This document shows, piece after piece, positions 45,700 to 54,818 of a stretch of 64,000 nt of DNA. The stretch is from NCBI RefSeq assembly GCF_026240635.1, contig NZ_CP110848.1, positions 2,420,501 to 2,484,500 on the forward strand, given 5' to 3'. The notes beneath the pieces are model-generated. The model searched no databases, had not been told where the DNA came from, and was given only the letters and a program-made list of their open reading frames with translations. The stretch comes from Trichothermofontia sichuanensis B231. GTDB taxonomy: Bacteria > Cyanobacteriota > Cyanobacteriia > B231. Both the position numbers and the translations under genes were made by a program. Each line of letters starts with the position of its first letter. The stretch's first letter is position 1.

Positions 45700-45993
45700 G
45701 CAAGCTGTCTTTAGCTATCATATCGCGTTGTGGCCCTTTCTGATACGCCATCCGCCAAAATGGTCTGAAACCTGGATTGACTGACCAAACTCGGACTCCC
45801 CTCACCCCCACCCCTGTCCCAGAGCGGGAGAGGGGCTTCCAGCCAGGGGATTGGGGTAAAGTCCCTTCACTCCTGGTGGGAGAAGGGATTTAGGCGTGAG
45901 GATAGAGCAGTGAGCAGTGAGGGCAACGGAGTGACTATCTCTGTTTTCTGTTTTCTGTTTTCTCTCCTCGTGAAAGGGGAAAAGATTTGTCAG
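45700..45993. other. Intergenic region with repeat core
   Basis: About 290 bases without a gene. It holds a lone repeat core (CCCTCACCCCCACCCCTGTC with GAGCGGGAGAGGGG, about 45798-45836) without the MITE ends, and a TGTTTTCTGTTTTCTGTTTT run near 45942-45962. Confidence 0.6.
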
Positions 45994-46785
45994 TCAACCA
46001 ATAATTGCGCCCCGGTTGACCAGATCTTCCTTCTGGTTGCTGTCTAGGCTGAACGCTTTGCCAAAGATGGCTCCCTTGACGATCGCATCGCGGAAATCGG
46101 CTTCAGTTAAAAGCGCGTCCTCAAAGTTAGCCTCCCGCAGCAGCGCTTTACGAAAATCCGCGCCCCTGAGAATGGATCGTCGGAAGTCAGCACTGATCAA
46201 GTAGGCATTGCGGAGATCAGCCTTGGTTAGGTCTGCGCCAATGAGATCTGCTTTGGTCAGGTTGGCATGGCTGAGATCCGCCCCCTTGAGGTTTGCGCCA
46301 CTCAGATCAGCAGCGGTTAGGTTAGACCCGATAAAATCCGCCTCGGTTAACTTGGCCCCACTGAGGTCAGCCCCGATTAACTCAGTCCCAATTAACTGAG
46401 CACCAATCAAGTTCGCGTCAATACAATTTGTCCGGATGAGGCAGGCCTCGGTAAAGTCAGCCCCACTGAGCTTTGCCCCAATGAGATTAGCCCCCTTGAG
46501 ACAGGCTTCCACAAAATCAGCCCCAAACAAATTGGCCTTATCCAGATTGGCTCCCCGCAAATTAGCTCGAATTAGGTTAGCTCCAATTAAATTGGCCTCA
46601 CCGAGAAACGATTCGCTTAAGTCAACTCCATTGAGGTTAGCCATACTCAGGTTAATACCCATTAGATCGGTACGGGCAAGATCAGCCCCTACCAAGTCTG
46701 GCAAAATTTCGGGATTAGCTGCCCGCCAGTCATTCCAACGCTGACTTCCCTGTTTGAGGAGATTGAGATGTTCCCGGTTTGCCAT
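45994..46785 (-). CDS. Pentapeptide repeat protein
   Basis: A 263-residue protein made almost entirely of A(D/N)LXX pentapeptides from about residue 25 to 245 (for example ADLARTDLMG, ANLIRANLRG, ADLSGAKLTE), giving a right-handed quadrilateral beta-helix of about 11 coils. The N-terminal helix (HLNLLKQGSQRWNDWRA) and C-terminal cap (LDSNQKEDLVNRG) are typical of cyanobacterial members. No signal peptide, so cytoplasmic. Function unknown. Confidence 0.95.
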   Translation of the reverse strand: MANREHLNLLKQGSQRWNDWRAANPEILPDLVGADLARTDLMGINLSMANLNGVDLSESFLGEANLIGANLIRANLRGANLDKANLFGADFVEACLKGANLIGAKLSGADFTEACLIRTNCIDANLIGAQLIGTELIGADLSGAKLTEADFIGSNLTAADLSGANLKGADLSHANLTKADLIGADLTKADLRNAYLISADFRRSILRGADFRKALLREANFEDALLTEADFRDAIVKGAIFGKAFSLDSNQKEDLVNRGAIIG

Positions 46786-47306
46786 AGCGCCTCGTGATGT
46801 TTTGGGAGTTGACCAGCGGTTTCTGCCTTCTCACCCTTCACTATCGTCTTCTAGTTCCAGTCCTAGTGCTGACCGCTGTTCTGGGGAGAAGGCTTGTCAT
46901 TTAGCGAATAGTTGTCGTCACTGTTGACGTTCCTGAATGATTTAATCAGTCGATTTGGTCAGGATGGCAATCCCTTGTCAAAGAGAGTTCATCGCTCCAG
47001 AGTATCGGGCAGGAAAGGAATAGCGTTGTCAGGCAGGAGGGTTACCCGGCTGACGGCGATGACCTCGTCGGGAATGGGTTGCTGCAGTCGCTCAATGTCC
47101 ATCCTGATTCTCCCAATCCCTATGGTCCCCAGTGTAGGGGTGGCTCGCAAGTCATACAAGGACCGCCGGCTGGCACTGCATACCTTGCACCTATGTCTAA
47201 ACTCGATGGTCATACTGGTAAGCACGATCGCCGCCTGCGCGTTAGAGTGCAGGAAAGTAGGAAAGCTTGTCTATCTTTGCACCTGAATATCTTTGTACCT
47301 GAATTA
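46786..47306. other. Gene-poor region
   Basis: About 520 bases with no supported gene. Two overlapping frames exist (plus 46912-47286; minus 46989-47225, ending in DEVIAVSRVTLLPDNAIPFL). The latter has a protein-like ending but no family match and no good start signal, so I leave both unassigned. Confidence 0.4.
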
Positions 47307-48167
47307 ATGCTAACACCACCCCCCCCTTACTTAACCCATGAACCGCTGATTCGCTTGGGCTGCTTTGTTGGCGTCCTAGTCCTGATGAGTTTATGGGAAC
47401 TGGTGGCTCCCTGTCGGCCCCTCGTTGCGTCTAAACCTCAACGTTGGGGAAGTAATCTGGGTCTAGTGCTTCTGAATACGATCCTGCTACGCACCGTTTT
47501 TCCCCTGACAGCCGTTAACCTGGCGACGATCGCAACGGCCCAAGGCTGGGGGCTGTTGCAGGCCCTCACGCTGCCCGGTTGGTTGGTTTTAGGTTTATCC
47601 GTGCTGCTTTTAGATTTAATTGTTTATGGACAGCATCTGGTGTTTCATTTCGTTCCCCTTCTCTGGCAGTTGCATAAGGTTCACCATACCGATCTCGATT
47701 TTGATGTGACCACTGCCTTACGATTCCATCCCTTAGAAATTGTGCTATCAATGGGGATTAAATGTGTCGCGATCGTCGGGTTGGGTACCCCCGCCCTAGC
47801 GGTGTTGATCTTTGAGGTTTTGCTCAATGCAACTGCAATGTTTAATCACAGTAATGTGAGTTTACCAAATGGGGTCGATCGCGTTCTCAGAAGGTTTATC
47901 GTTACCCCAGATATGCACCGCATCCACCATTCGATCATTGCCCAGGAAACCAATAGCAACTTTGGTTTTAATTTACCCTGGTGGGATTACCTATTTGGCA
48001 CCTACCGCGATCGTGCCTCCCTCAGTCCCCAAGCGATGGCAATCGGGTTATCGGAGTATCAACAGGATTTGCGGGTTACCCAATGGTTCTGGTTGTTGTT
48101 ATTGCCTTTTGGCCCAGTTAGCAATAAAAATGACTGCGATCGAGAAAATGACTGCGATCGAGAATGA
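47307..48167 (+). CDS. Sterol desaturase / fatty acid hydroxylase family protein
   Basis: A 286-residue membrane protein with four or so helices and the histidine clusters of the di-iron hydroxylase superfamily: HLVFH, HKVHH, FNHSN and HRIHH. These bind a non-haem di-iron centre and hydroxylate lipids or carotenoids. The ATG at 47307 is chosen as the first start giving a normal N-terminus. The last 12 residues (NDCDRENDCDRE) come from a tandem 18-base duplication around GCGATCGAGAAAATGACT, and overlap antisense with the next gene. Confidence 0.85.
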   Translation: MLTPPPPYLTHEPLIRLGCFVGVLVLMSLWELVAPCRPLVASKPQRWGSNLGLVLLNTILLRTVFPLTAVNLATIATAQGWGLLQALTLPGWLVLGLSVLLLDLIVYGQHLVFHFVPLLWQLHKVHHTDLDFDVTTALRFHPLEIVLSMGIKCVAIVGLGTPALAVLIFEVLLNATAMFNHSNVSLPNGVDRVLRRFIVTPDMHRIHHSIIAQETNSNFGFNLPWWDYLFGTYRDRASLSPQAMAIGLSEYQQDLRVTQWFWLLLLPFGPVSNKNDCDRENDCDRE

Positions 48168-48396
48168 TCTCGCCATGATCAGGTACCCACGCTACCCAGG
48201 TCGTCGGGGATTCTGGGCACAATAACTTAGCCTCCTCATACGCATATTGCCCCAACGGGTTGAGCAAGGTGACCCAGGTGTCACGGGTATAAGTGATGTG
48301 ACACGCGGGATACCAACGGGGAGCGATCGTCGCCGAGGGGGTTTCCCCCGGCATCGGTGTGAAACCCAGCGATTGGGCAAGAGTGGGTAAAGCCAT
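48118..48396 (-). CDS. Small conserved hypothetical protein
   Basis: A 92-residue protein beginning MALPTLAQSLGFTPMPGETP and with a central HITYTRDTWVTLLNPLGQYA and TTWVAWVPDHGEIIL. The start at 48396 follows GGAGAA. Its last residues (DRSHFLDRSHFYC) are read from the complementary strand of the tandem repeat that also ends the desaturase, so both C-termini are repeat-derived. Family unknown. Confidence 0.6.
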   Translation of the reverse strand: MALPTLAQSLGFTPMPGETPSATIAPRWYPACHITYTRDTWVTLLNPLGQYAYEEAKLLCPESPTTWVAWVPDHGEIILDRSHFLDRSHFYC

Positions 48397-48822
48397 GTGA
48401 GTTCTCCAGTGTAAAGCAAGGCGACTGAAGGCGAGATGGATTGATCGACTGCCAGTCAGCCAACTGAACGGCGTACCACTCAACGTGATACCCCTAGACA
48501 AAAATTTCCCCCACCGCCTCTCCCTCTAAACTCAACCAGGGGAACTAGACCAGGAGAAACGTACCGGAGAATTTCTGTCTCCATTTTTACAAAAAGTGAT
48601 TTCGATCGCGTCTTGTTGACTCATAAATTCACAAATCCTGACAAATGCATTGCCAAATCTTTGCAATATAAAGATACTATTCTGTTCGCCGAAAAGTAGC
48701 TGAAAAATACAAGTGATGTTGGTTATAGTGGTGTGCTTGCCGAACAGCCTAAAATAGGGCAATGGGGTAATGGGACATAGACTTGACTTGTATCCATTGC
48801 CTTGATTCATCGAGGTATATCT
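48397..48822. other. Intergenic region
   Basis: About 425 bases between divergent genes. A 92-codon minus-strand frame (48532-48810) has no motif and no ribosome-binding site. I see no repeat or RNA structure I can name. Confidence 0.4.
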
Positions 48823-49314
48823 ATGGCTAACTTGACCGTTTGGAAATTCAGCACCGCAGAAGGGGCTGAGAATGCGTTAGAGAAACTGACTGAACTGAAG
48901 AAGCAGCATCTCATTGAAATTGTTGATGCCGCGATCGTGACTTGGCCCACCGGCAAGAAGAAGCCGAAGACCAAACAAGCGATTAATCTCGCGGGTCTGG
49001 GTGCCCTAGATGGGGCCTTCTGGGGGATGCTCTTCGGGCTAATCTTTTTTGTGCCGTTGTTTGGCATGGCGCTGGGGGCGGCGATCGGTGCCCTGTCAGG
49101 TAGCTTTGCTGACTATGGCATCGACGATCGCTTCATCAATGATGTCAAGAGCAAGGTCACGGAAGGAACCTCTGCCCTCTTCCTGTTGAGCGGCGAGGCG
49201 ACTCTGGACAAGGTAAGTGAGGCGTTCGCTGGCGATCAGATGGAACTCATTCAATCCAACCTGTCCAGGGAACAAGAGGAAACCCTGCGCGAACACTTTG
49301 GCCTGAGCGAATAG
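48823..49314 (+). CDS. DUF1269 family membrane-associated protein
   Basis: A 163-residue protein of the DUF1269 family: N-terminal ferredoxin-like part (LTVWKFSTAEGAENALEKLT), a Gly/Ala-rich hydrophobic hairpin (FWGMLFGLIFFVPLFGMALG, AAIGALSGSFADYGIDDRFI) and a C-terminal region with VTEGTSALFLLSGEA. Members are thought to be stress-related and possibly membrane-inserted. Function unproven. Confidence 0.88.
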   Translation: MANLTVWKFSTAEGAENALEKLTELKKQHLIEIVDAAIVTWPTGKKKPKTKQAINLAGLGALDGAFWGMLFGLIFFVPLFGMALGAAIGALSGSFADYGIDDRFINDVKSKVTEGTSALFLLSGEATLDKVSEAFAGDQMELIQSNLSREQEETLREHFGLSE

Positions 49315-49326
49315 CTACCGCCAGCA

Positions 49327-50196
49327 TTACGGGTTGACCCAAATGTAGCCCTGACAGTGTAAGGCTCCCGCTTGGATCTGGAGGACGGTTAATTTCACAT
49401 CGGTTCCCAGATCCAGGACAAAATCCGCAAGCACTTCCACCTGGGGTTGTAGTATCGGTGAGGCATCCTCGCGATTGTCAGCAGTTGAACGTTGATAGAT
49501 TAATTCGGGCCGCTGGAATTGCAGGCAGTGGTGGCCCGCTAATTGTAGATTCGAACTGAGGATTAAGGTTCCGCGTGTCCCTGCTTCATCTATCCACGGC
49601 GCTCTCAGCGTCAGGTGTTTGTGCAGTGTCTCTCCTGGAGAATCGTTGGCTAAAACAATTTGCGGTGATTGGCGGGTATCCAGATGTCCCTTAACCCCCA
49701 CTACCTGAGCTGCCCGTAACCACTGGTTCAGTAAATCGGCAACGGCCCCTGCTAATAAGGGTGCCGCCAGCGATCGATTCAAATCCCTTTCCAATAACTG
49801 TAAATTCACAGCTACGGGCACTGGATGTAATAGGCGCAAAGGCTTACCCCGCATTACTTGCCCAAGATTAATCTGAATATCCCGTCCTTCGATCGTAATT
49901 TGGCTGAGGTGTAATCCCTGGTAAATCGCCTGTTGGGCCGATAGGGAAACCTGGGGAATGCAGCCACTTAAGAGTTGGCGATCGCCCGCTACAATGTCTA
50001 CTGTCAACGTTTGCACCGCTTCCAGTTGACTTTTCAAAAACAGTTTGATGGCGGGTTTAAGGAGGTTGCTAATCCAGTGGGGTTGACGACTGGGGCCGGT
50101 TGACCGGGATTCCGGCTGTGACAGGGGGATCGCTTGACTCAGGCGATCGCGCTCAAGGGTAAATTGGCTGGCCGTCTGGGTGGTTTCAGTCGTCAT
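49327..50196 (-). CDS. DUF2993 family protein
   Basis: A 289-residue protein of the DUF2993 (LmeA-like) group common in cyanobacteria. Recognisable parts are WISNLLKPAIKLFLKSQLEA, VQTLTVDIVAGDRQLLSGCI with repeated beta strands, GLHLSQITIEGRDIQINLGQ and LADLLNQWLR-like helices. The first 40 residues are low complexity. The fold resembles lipid-transfer SMP/TULIP-type proteins, but the cargo is unknown. The ATG at 50196 is used. Confidence 0.82.
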   Translation of the reverse strand: MTTETTQTASQFTLERDRLSQAIPLSQPESRSTGPSRQPHWISNLLKPAIKLFLKSQLEAVQTLTVDIVAGDRQLLSGCIPQVSLSAQQAIYQGLHLSQITIEGRDIQINLGQVMRGKPLRLLHPVPVAVNLQLLERDLNRSLAAPLLAGAVADLLNQWLRAAQVVGVKGHLDTRQSPQIVLANDSPGETLHKHLTLRAPWIDEAGTRGTLILSSNLQLAGHHCLQFQRPELIYQRSTADNREDASPILQPQVEVLADFVLDLGTDVKLTVLQIQAGALHCQGYIWVNP

Positions 50197-50411
50197 GGGT
50201 GAGTCGAGCAAGCCTCATTGATTGGCAATGGCAGTCATTTGCTTGTCTGCCATCATACTGGGAAACGGCAATACCGGTAAAATTTAGGCTCGCCTGAGGG
50301 TATGGTGGGGGTGCTAGATCTTAGCAACGCCGAAGTTTAGCTAGAAGTTTGGCTAAATGATTGGGCGAGATTAGCTAGATTAAGGGTATTTGCTGCCTTG
50401 GTGTCTTTACT

Positions 50412-51245
50412 ATGCTAGCTACCCCTCCTCGCTATACCATCACCTGGGAAAAGCTACCTGATGATTTTGTACTACCCGATGATCCTGTGGACAATATCAA
50501 TCAACCCATGTTGGCGGCGGCTTTAACGGAAAGTTTGCAACTGGCGGGGAAGTTGCCCGAAACTGCCCTAACGCCTACGAATTACGGAATTTGTGCCACA
50601 GTGAATGGTCAGGTTGTGGTCAAGGCTCCGGATTGGGCCTTTATCCCCCACGTCTGGGTTGATCGTGCTGAAGTCGAGCGCAGTTATACCCCGCGGTTGC
50701 AGGGGGATATTCCCGCGATCGTCCTGGAGTTTCTCTCCGATACCGAGGGCCATGAGTATTCGGTCAAAGAAACCTATCCGCCTGGTAAATTCTTCTTCTA
50801 CGAGCAGATTTTACAGGTTCCGAACTATGGTATTTTTGACCCGGCCACTGGGGCACTAGAACTCTACCGGCTGCGGGATACCGGTCGCTATCGCTTGGAG
50901 TCTCCCGATTCCGCCGGGCGATTTTGGCTACCGGAAATGGCTCTCTGGCTGGGGGTATGGCAGGGTGGGCGGGAAAACCGATCGGGCTACTGGCTCCGCT
51001 GGTGGGATGAATTGGGCAATTTGCTGCTGTGGGGCTCGGAACGGCTGCAACTGGAAGCCGAACGCACGGAACAGGAACGCCAGCGAGCGGAGCAGGAGCG
51101 TCAACGGGCGGAGCAGGCCCAACGGCAGGCGGAGCAGGAGCGTCAACGGGCGGAGCAAGAGCGTCAACGGGCGGAGCAAGAGCGTCAACGGGCGGAGCGC
51201 TTAGCGGCTCAACTGCGGGCAATGGGGATTAAGCCGGAGGGGTAG
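50412..51245 (+). CDS. Uma2 family protein with repetitive coiled-coil tail
   Basis: A 277-residue protein: a Uma2 PD-(D/E)XK domain (about 1-205, with VKAPDWAFIPHVW, AIVLEFLSDTEGHEYSVKET and NYGIFDPATGALELYRL) followed by a 60-residue tail of ERQRAEQ and QRQAEQ units forming a long charged coiled coil, ending LAAQLRAMGIKPEG. The tail and last 15 residues are nearly the same as in the next gene. Function unknown; the coiled coil would allow oligomerisation. Confidence 0.88.
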   Translation: MLATPPRYTITWEKLPDDFVLPDDPVDNINQPMLAAALTESLQLAGKLPETALTPTNYGICATVNGQVVVKAPDWAFIPHVWVDRAEVERSYTPRLQGDIPAIVLEFLSDTEGHEYSVKETYPPGKFFFYEQILQVPNYGIFDPATGALELYRLRDTGRYRLESPDSAGRFWLPEMALWLGVWQGGRENRSGYWLRWWDELGNLLLWGSERLQLEAERTEQERQRAEQERQRAEQAQRQAEQERQRAEQERQRAEQERQRAERLAAQLRAMGIKPEG

Positions 51246-51326
51246 GTATTCAGGAGTAAGCTGACAGAATGACCTGCGTTTTACAACTTTCTAGAATAGG
51301 ACCTATCCATCACTCACCCGATCGCC

Positions 51327-52199
51327 ATGACTATTCCCTTCCAAACACTCGGCCTTGTGCTCCCGCCTACCCAACGTGATCTCCCCTGCGATGACGGTGA
51401 ACCGATGGAGACCCAGCGCCATAAGGCCCAAATGGATCTGTTGATTGATGCGATCGAGGTTTGGCTAAAGGGTCGGGAGGATGGCTATGTGGGTGGCAAT
51501 ATGTTTGTTTACTACAGTTTGGCTCAGGTGAAAAATCAGGATTTTAAAGGGCCGGACGTTTTTGTGGTTCTGGGTGTCCCCAAGGGGGAGCGGCGCAGTT
51601 GGGTGTGTTGGGAAGAGGGCAAAACCCCCGATGTTGTCATTGAATTACTGTCTGAAAGTACTGCCGAATTTGATAAGACAACGAAAAAGCAACTCTATCA
51701 AGACCGACTCCACGTGCCGGAGTATTTCTGGTTTGATCCCTTTAATCCCAACGATCGCGCTGGCTTTCAGCTACAGGGTGGTACCTATTACCCAATCGAA
51801 GCAGGTCCTAACGGGGAATTAGTCAGCCAGGTTCTCAACTTAGCCCTAGTACTGTGGACGGGAACCTATAAAGGGATTGAAACGACCTGGCTGCGTTGGA
51901 CCGATCGTGACGGTTTTCTTCTACCCACTGCCCAGGAGGATGCCTACTCCCAGGCGGTCCAAGCGCAACAAGCGGCAGAACAGGAGCGCCAGCGGGCGGA
52001 ACAGGCGCAACGGCAGGCAGAACAGGAGCGCCAGCGGGCGGAACAGGCGCAACGGCAGGCAGAACAGGAGCGCCAGCGGGCGGAACAGGCGCAACGGCAG
52101 GCAGAGCAGGAGCGCCAGCGGGCGGAACAGGAACGCCAACGGGCGGAGCGCTTAGCGGCTCAACTGCGGGCAATGGGGATTGATCCGAATACACTTTAG
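51327..52199 (+). CDS. Uma2 family protein with repetitive coiled-coil tail
   Basis: A 290-residue paralogue of the preceding gene. The nuclease-like domain contains FKGPDVFVVLGVPKGERRSW, TPDVVIELLSESTAEFDKTT and HVPEYFWFDPFN. The tail is four exact or near-exact 14-residue units (EQERQRAEQAQRQA) encoded by a 42-base tandem repeat, then RLAAQLRAMGIDPNTL. The start at 51327 lies 81 bases after the previous stop; both are probably one unit. Confidence 0.9.
   Translation: MTIPFQTLGLVLPPTQRDLPCDDGEPMETQRHKAQMDLLIDAIEVWLKGREDGYVGGNMFVYYSLAQVKNQDFKGPDVFVVLGVPKGERRSWVCWEEGKTPDVVIELLSESTAEFDKTTKKQLYQDRLHVPEYFWFDPFNPNDRAGFQLQGGTYYPIEAGPNGELVSQVLNLALVLWTGTYKGIETTWLRWTDRDGFLLPTAQEDAYSQAVQAQQAAEQERQRAEQAQRQAEQERQRAEQAQRQAEQERQRAEQAQRQAEQERQRAEQERQRAERLAAQLRAMGIDPNTL
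51977..52145 (+). repeat. 42-base tandem repeat in a coding region
   Basis: Units start at about 51981, 52023, 52065 and 52107 with CAGGAGCGCCAGCGGGCGGA followed by ACAGGCGCAACGGCAGGCAG; the units are nearly identical, which points to recent expansion or gene conversion. A shorter 21-base version (GAGCGTCAACGGGCGGAGCA) repeats in the neighbouring gene at about 51145-51205. Confidence 0.95.
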
Positions 52200-52285
52200 G
52201 ATGGTAGAGAGTTGGGGTTACAGAACTGGTAACCACGCAGCCTAGACTGGTTCTATTTCCTATCCTGGGAGTTATAGAGTTATCC

Positions 52286-52897
52286 GTGAAGTCCTCAAAC
52301 CCAGTGTCGTCCGTTGAAGCGCTGACTCTGCCAGAGACGCCAGCCCCAGAGCAACTTGATAATATCAAGGCGCATCTGGATCTGGTATTGTTGGCACTCG
52401 AAGCGTTAGCGGGGATTGGTTCCGAGGCCATGTTGCAAGCAGCAACGACTCTCGGCCTGACGGAGATGTTGCCCGATCGTGTTGCCCTATGGCGTCTACG
52501 GCAGGCCAATCCCCGCCGTAAGAGTCAGGGGAGACGCAAAAAACTCGATGTGGACGAGGCTCGCGCCCTGGTGCTCATTAGCAGCCATTTGGCCACTCAA
52601 CACCAGGAACTGATTCGCCGTGCTGTTGCCCTCCTGGAACAGATGACGCGTCAGGGGCAAGCGCCCTACCGCGCCGCGCTACTGGGGGATTACCTCGATC
52701 GGTTTAGTAATACCTACCAGGAGCGCATGGAGACCAATGAGACGGTTACCCCGGTCACCCTCACGCGGTTGGCCCTCAAGCTGCTCATCGATCTGTTGTT
52801 TTACAGCGGTCCAAGTGGTCCCCGGCGTCTCTGGCTATCCTTACTTGATCGGGCAGCCCCCCCGATCGCCGTCACCAGTGAAGACAAATCATCATGA
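52286..52897 (+). CDS. DUF3038 family protein
   Basis: A 203-residue, mostly helical cytoplasmic protein of the cyanobacterial DUF3038 family: LDNIKAHLDLVLLALEALAG, MLPDRVALWRLRQANPRRKS and EARALVLISSHLATQHQELI. It is next to the DUF4335 gene at 53110, an association I recall as common in cyanobacteria, so the two may act together. Here a 107-bp MITE has inserted between them. Function unknown. Confidence 0.85.
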   Translation: MKSSNPVSSVEALTLPETPAPEQLDNIKAHLDLVLLALEALAGIGSEAMLQAATTLGLTEMLPDRVALWRLRQANPRRKSQGRRKKLDVDEARALVLISSHLATQHQELIRRAVALLEQMTRQGQAPYRAALLGDYLDRFSNTYQERMETNETVTPVTLTRLALKLLIDLLFYSGPSGPRRLWLSLLDRAAPPIAVTSEDKSS

Positions 52898-52928
52898 TAG
52901 GCCAAGCATTATGTTCAGTCACCCTACT

Positions 52929-53035
52929 TATAGTCATTGCAATTTAGGCTGAAACACCACCCTCACCCCCAGCCCCTCTCCCAGAGCGGAAGAGGGGAGT
53001 TAAAAACTGTATCGTTCTTATTTGGATTGACTATA
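52929..53035. repeat. 107-bp MITE, copy 4
   Basis: Full-length: left end TATAGTCATTGCAATTTAGG, core with GAGCGGAAGAGGGG, right end TTATTTGGATTGACTATA. Here the right end matches the left end slightly better than in the other copies. It lies between the DUF3038 and DUF4335 genes. Confidence 0.93.
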
Positions 53036-53109
53036 CCCCCTAACCCTCAACCACTAGCGACTTGGCATTCCCACTCTTTTCTCTTTTCTCTTCCCTAAAC
53101 GCCCTTACC

Positions 53110-54750
53110 ATGTTTGCTGCCACCACTCTCCTGCGACGCTATACCCCGCCGACGTGTACGCTGGAACTATACGTTCACCAGTCGCCCCTGTCGCGTTGGG
53201 CTGGCCGCCCGGTGGTGCGTGATCTGCACTTTCGGCTTCATCTGGATGATCCCCGGCTGCCGGATGAACAACGGGTAACCCTTCAGGGCGATCGCCAGCA
53301 CTTGGATGCTCTCCACGCGGTCGTTGAAACCTATGTGCAGGCGCACCTAACCCAAATGGATTGGGATCTAGAGGCACTGACCAGTACGGTCCTAACTGCA
53401 CTAGCCCCAGCGGCGGATGAGGAGATGCCTCTCGAGGAAGAGGCATCTTCCGAAGCGATGATGGCTGAGGCTACCCCTCCCCAGGATGCTTCTCCCCCCG
53501 GTTGTCTGTCAGTCAGCCCACCTGTGTCTGCCCCAGATGAGGCCCCGATCGTCCCAGTTCCGGCTTTGGTCCGTTCGGCTCCCAGCGTCCTATCGGAGCA
53601 GCAGGCGACTACAGAATCGCGCTCACGGGTGGAGCGGGGTTCGATGGCGCTACAGTGCGATCGTCGAAATCCCCTTCAGATCGAACCGGATGGGGGTCTC
53701 TATCATCGGTTACACCTGGGTCCGTTGGCGACGCCCCAGGTTGGGGATACGGTCCAGCTGAGTACGCTGCAATTGTTTGACTTGGCAACGGCCTTAGATG
53801 CCTATGGCGAAGAGTTAATGGCTCTACCCGAAACGTTGGGACGGGCTTGGTTTAAGCCTTCGACTACCTGGGCGCGGACGGCAGCGATCGCGATCGTGGT
53901 GATTGGCGTAGCAACGTCGATCGTGCGCTTGGCGGAACAGCCCCAAGTGGCTATGCAAGCTGAGGTTCCCACGGGGAGTGAGGGTGCCAGTAGTTTCGAT
54001 CAGCGGCGAGAGGCTGTGGCTGTGGCTCCCTTACCGACTCCAAGTTTTCGGGGGATACCGGGTAGTTTGACTCCCGAAGCCGTTCCCGGTGCCCCGCCGC
54101 CAGGGATTCCTACCCCCCCTCCTGGCTCTCTGGCACAGTTACCTCCCTATTCGCCGGGCAACAGTTCACCGCCGAGTAGCCCTGAGGTTGCCACGGTGCC
54201 CATTCCTGCGGCGCCACCGCCCGACTTGGCGATGGCGCCACCCCCGCCGTCGCCTTTACCGGCTCCGAGTGAAATGGGGACGATTACGATTCCGGCAGAG
54301 CCTTCAGGGACTGCCGACCTACCGGAGATTCCCGCAAGCCTGCGCAATGCAGCGCCTCCAACTGCGGCCCGATCGGGGGTAGCTGCGGATGAGGTAGCGA
54401 CAGGGGCTAGCCAGGATGGTCAAACGGCAGCCAGTACACCGGGGACGACCAGTACCGCCTTTGATGTCATTCCCCAGGTGGCTGAAGTGCGCGCCTATTT
54501 CCAGGGCCAGTGGCAGGTGCCAGAGGGATTGTCGCAAACGCTGGAGTATAGCCTGGAGCTAAACCCCAATGGGTCGATTCAGCGGATTTTTCCCCTGGGG
54601 CAGGCGGCGGGGAATTATATCGATCGCACGGGGATGCCGTTGATCGGGGAACCGTTTGTGTCGCCGATTGCCGATGGGAAACAGGCTCGCATTCGGCTAG
54701 TCCTCAGGCCCGATGGCAAGGTTCAGACTTTCTTAGAGTCGATGAATTGA
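53110..54750 (+). CDS. DUF4335 family protein
   Basis: A 546-residue cyanobacterial protein. The N-terminal 100 residues (LLRRYTPPTCTLELYVHQSP, LHFRLHLDDPRLPDEQRVTL) are the DUF4335 part. A transmembrane helix (TAAIAIVVIGVATSIVRLA) near residue 260 is followed by a long Pro-rich region (about 310-430) and a C-terminal domain with FDVIPQVAEVRAYFQGQWQV and LEYSLELNPNGSIQRIFPLG. The Pro-rich stretch could span the cell wall. Function unknown. Confidence 0.82.
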   Translation: MFAATTLLRRYTPPTCTLELYVHQSPLSRWAGRPVVRDLHFRLHLDDPRLPDEQRVTLQGDRQHLDALHAVVETYVQAHLTQMDWDLEALTSTVLTALAPAADEEMPLEEEASSEAMMAEATPPQDASPPGCLSVSPPVSAPDEAPIVPVPALVRSAPSVLSEQQATTESRSRVERGSMALQCDRRNPLQIEPDGGLYHRLHLGPLATPQVGDTVQLSTLQLFDLATALDAYGEELMALPETLGRAWFKPSTTWARTAAIAIVVIGVATSIVRLAEQPQVAMQAEVPTGSEGASSFDQRREAVAVAPLPTPSFRGIPGSLTPEAVPGAPPPGIPTPPPGSLAQLPPYSPGNSSPPSSPEVATVPIPAAPPPDLAMAPPPPSPLPAPSEMGTITIPAEPSGTADLPEIPASLRNAAPPTAARSGVAADEVATGASQDGQTAASTPGTTSTAFDVIPQVAEVRAYFQGQWQVPEGLSQTLEYSLELNPNGSIQRIFPLGQAAGNYIDRTGMPLIGEPFVSPIADGKQARIRLVLRPDGKVQTFLESMN

Positions 54751-54818
54751 TGGGGCATGTCGATGCATGAAGATGAATGAAGACGAAACGTGCCTCGATC
54801 ATCAACTCAGGAGAGCTT

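Noticed and set aside
46989-47225. 78-codon minus-strand frame with protein-like ending
   Set aside because: No family match and no convincing start; conflicts with the likely upstream region of the desaturase gene.
48532-48810. 92-codon minus-strand frame
   Set aside because: No motif, AT-rich shadow of a promoter region.
50764-51222. Long Pro/Ala-rich minus-strand frame opposite a Uma2 gene
   Set aside because: Produced by the ERQRAEQ-encoding repeats read on the other strand.
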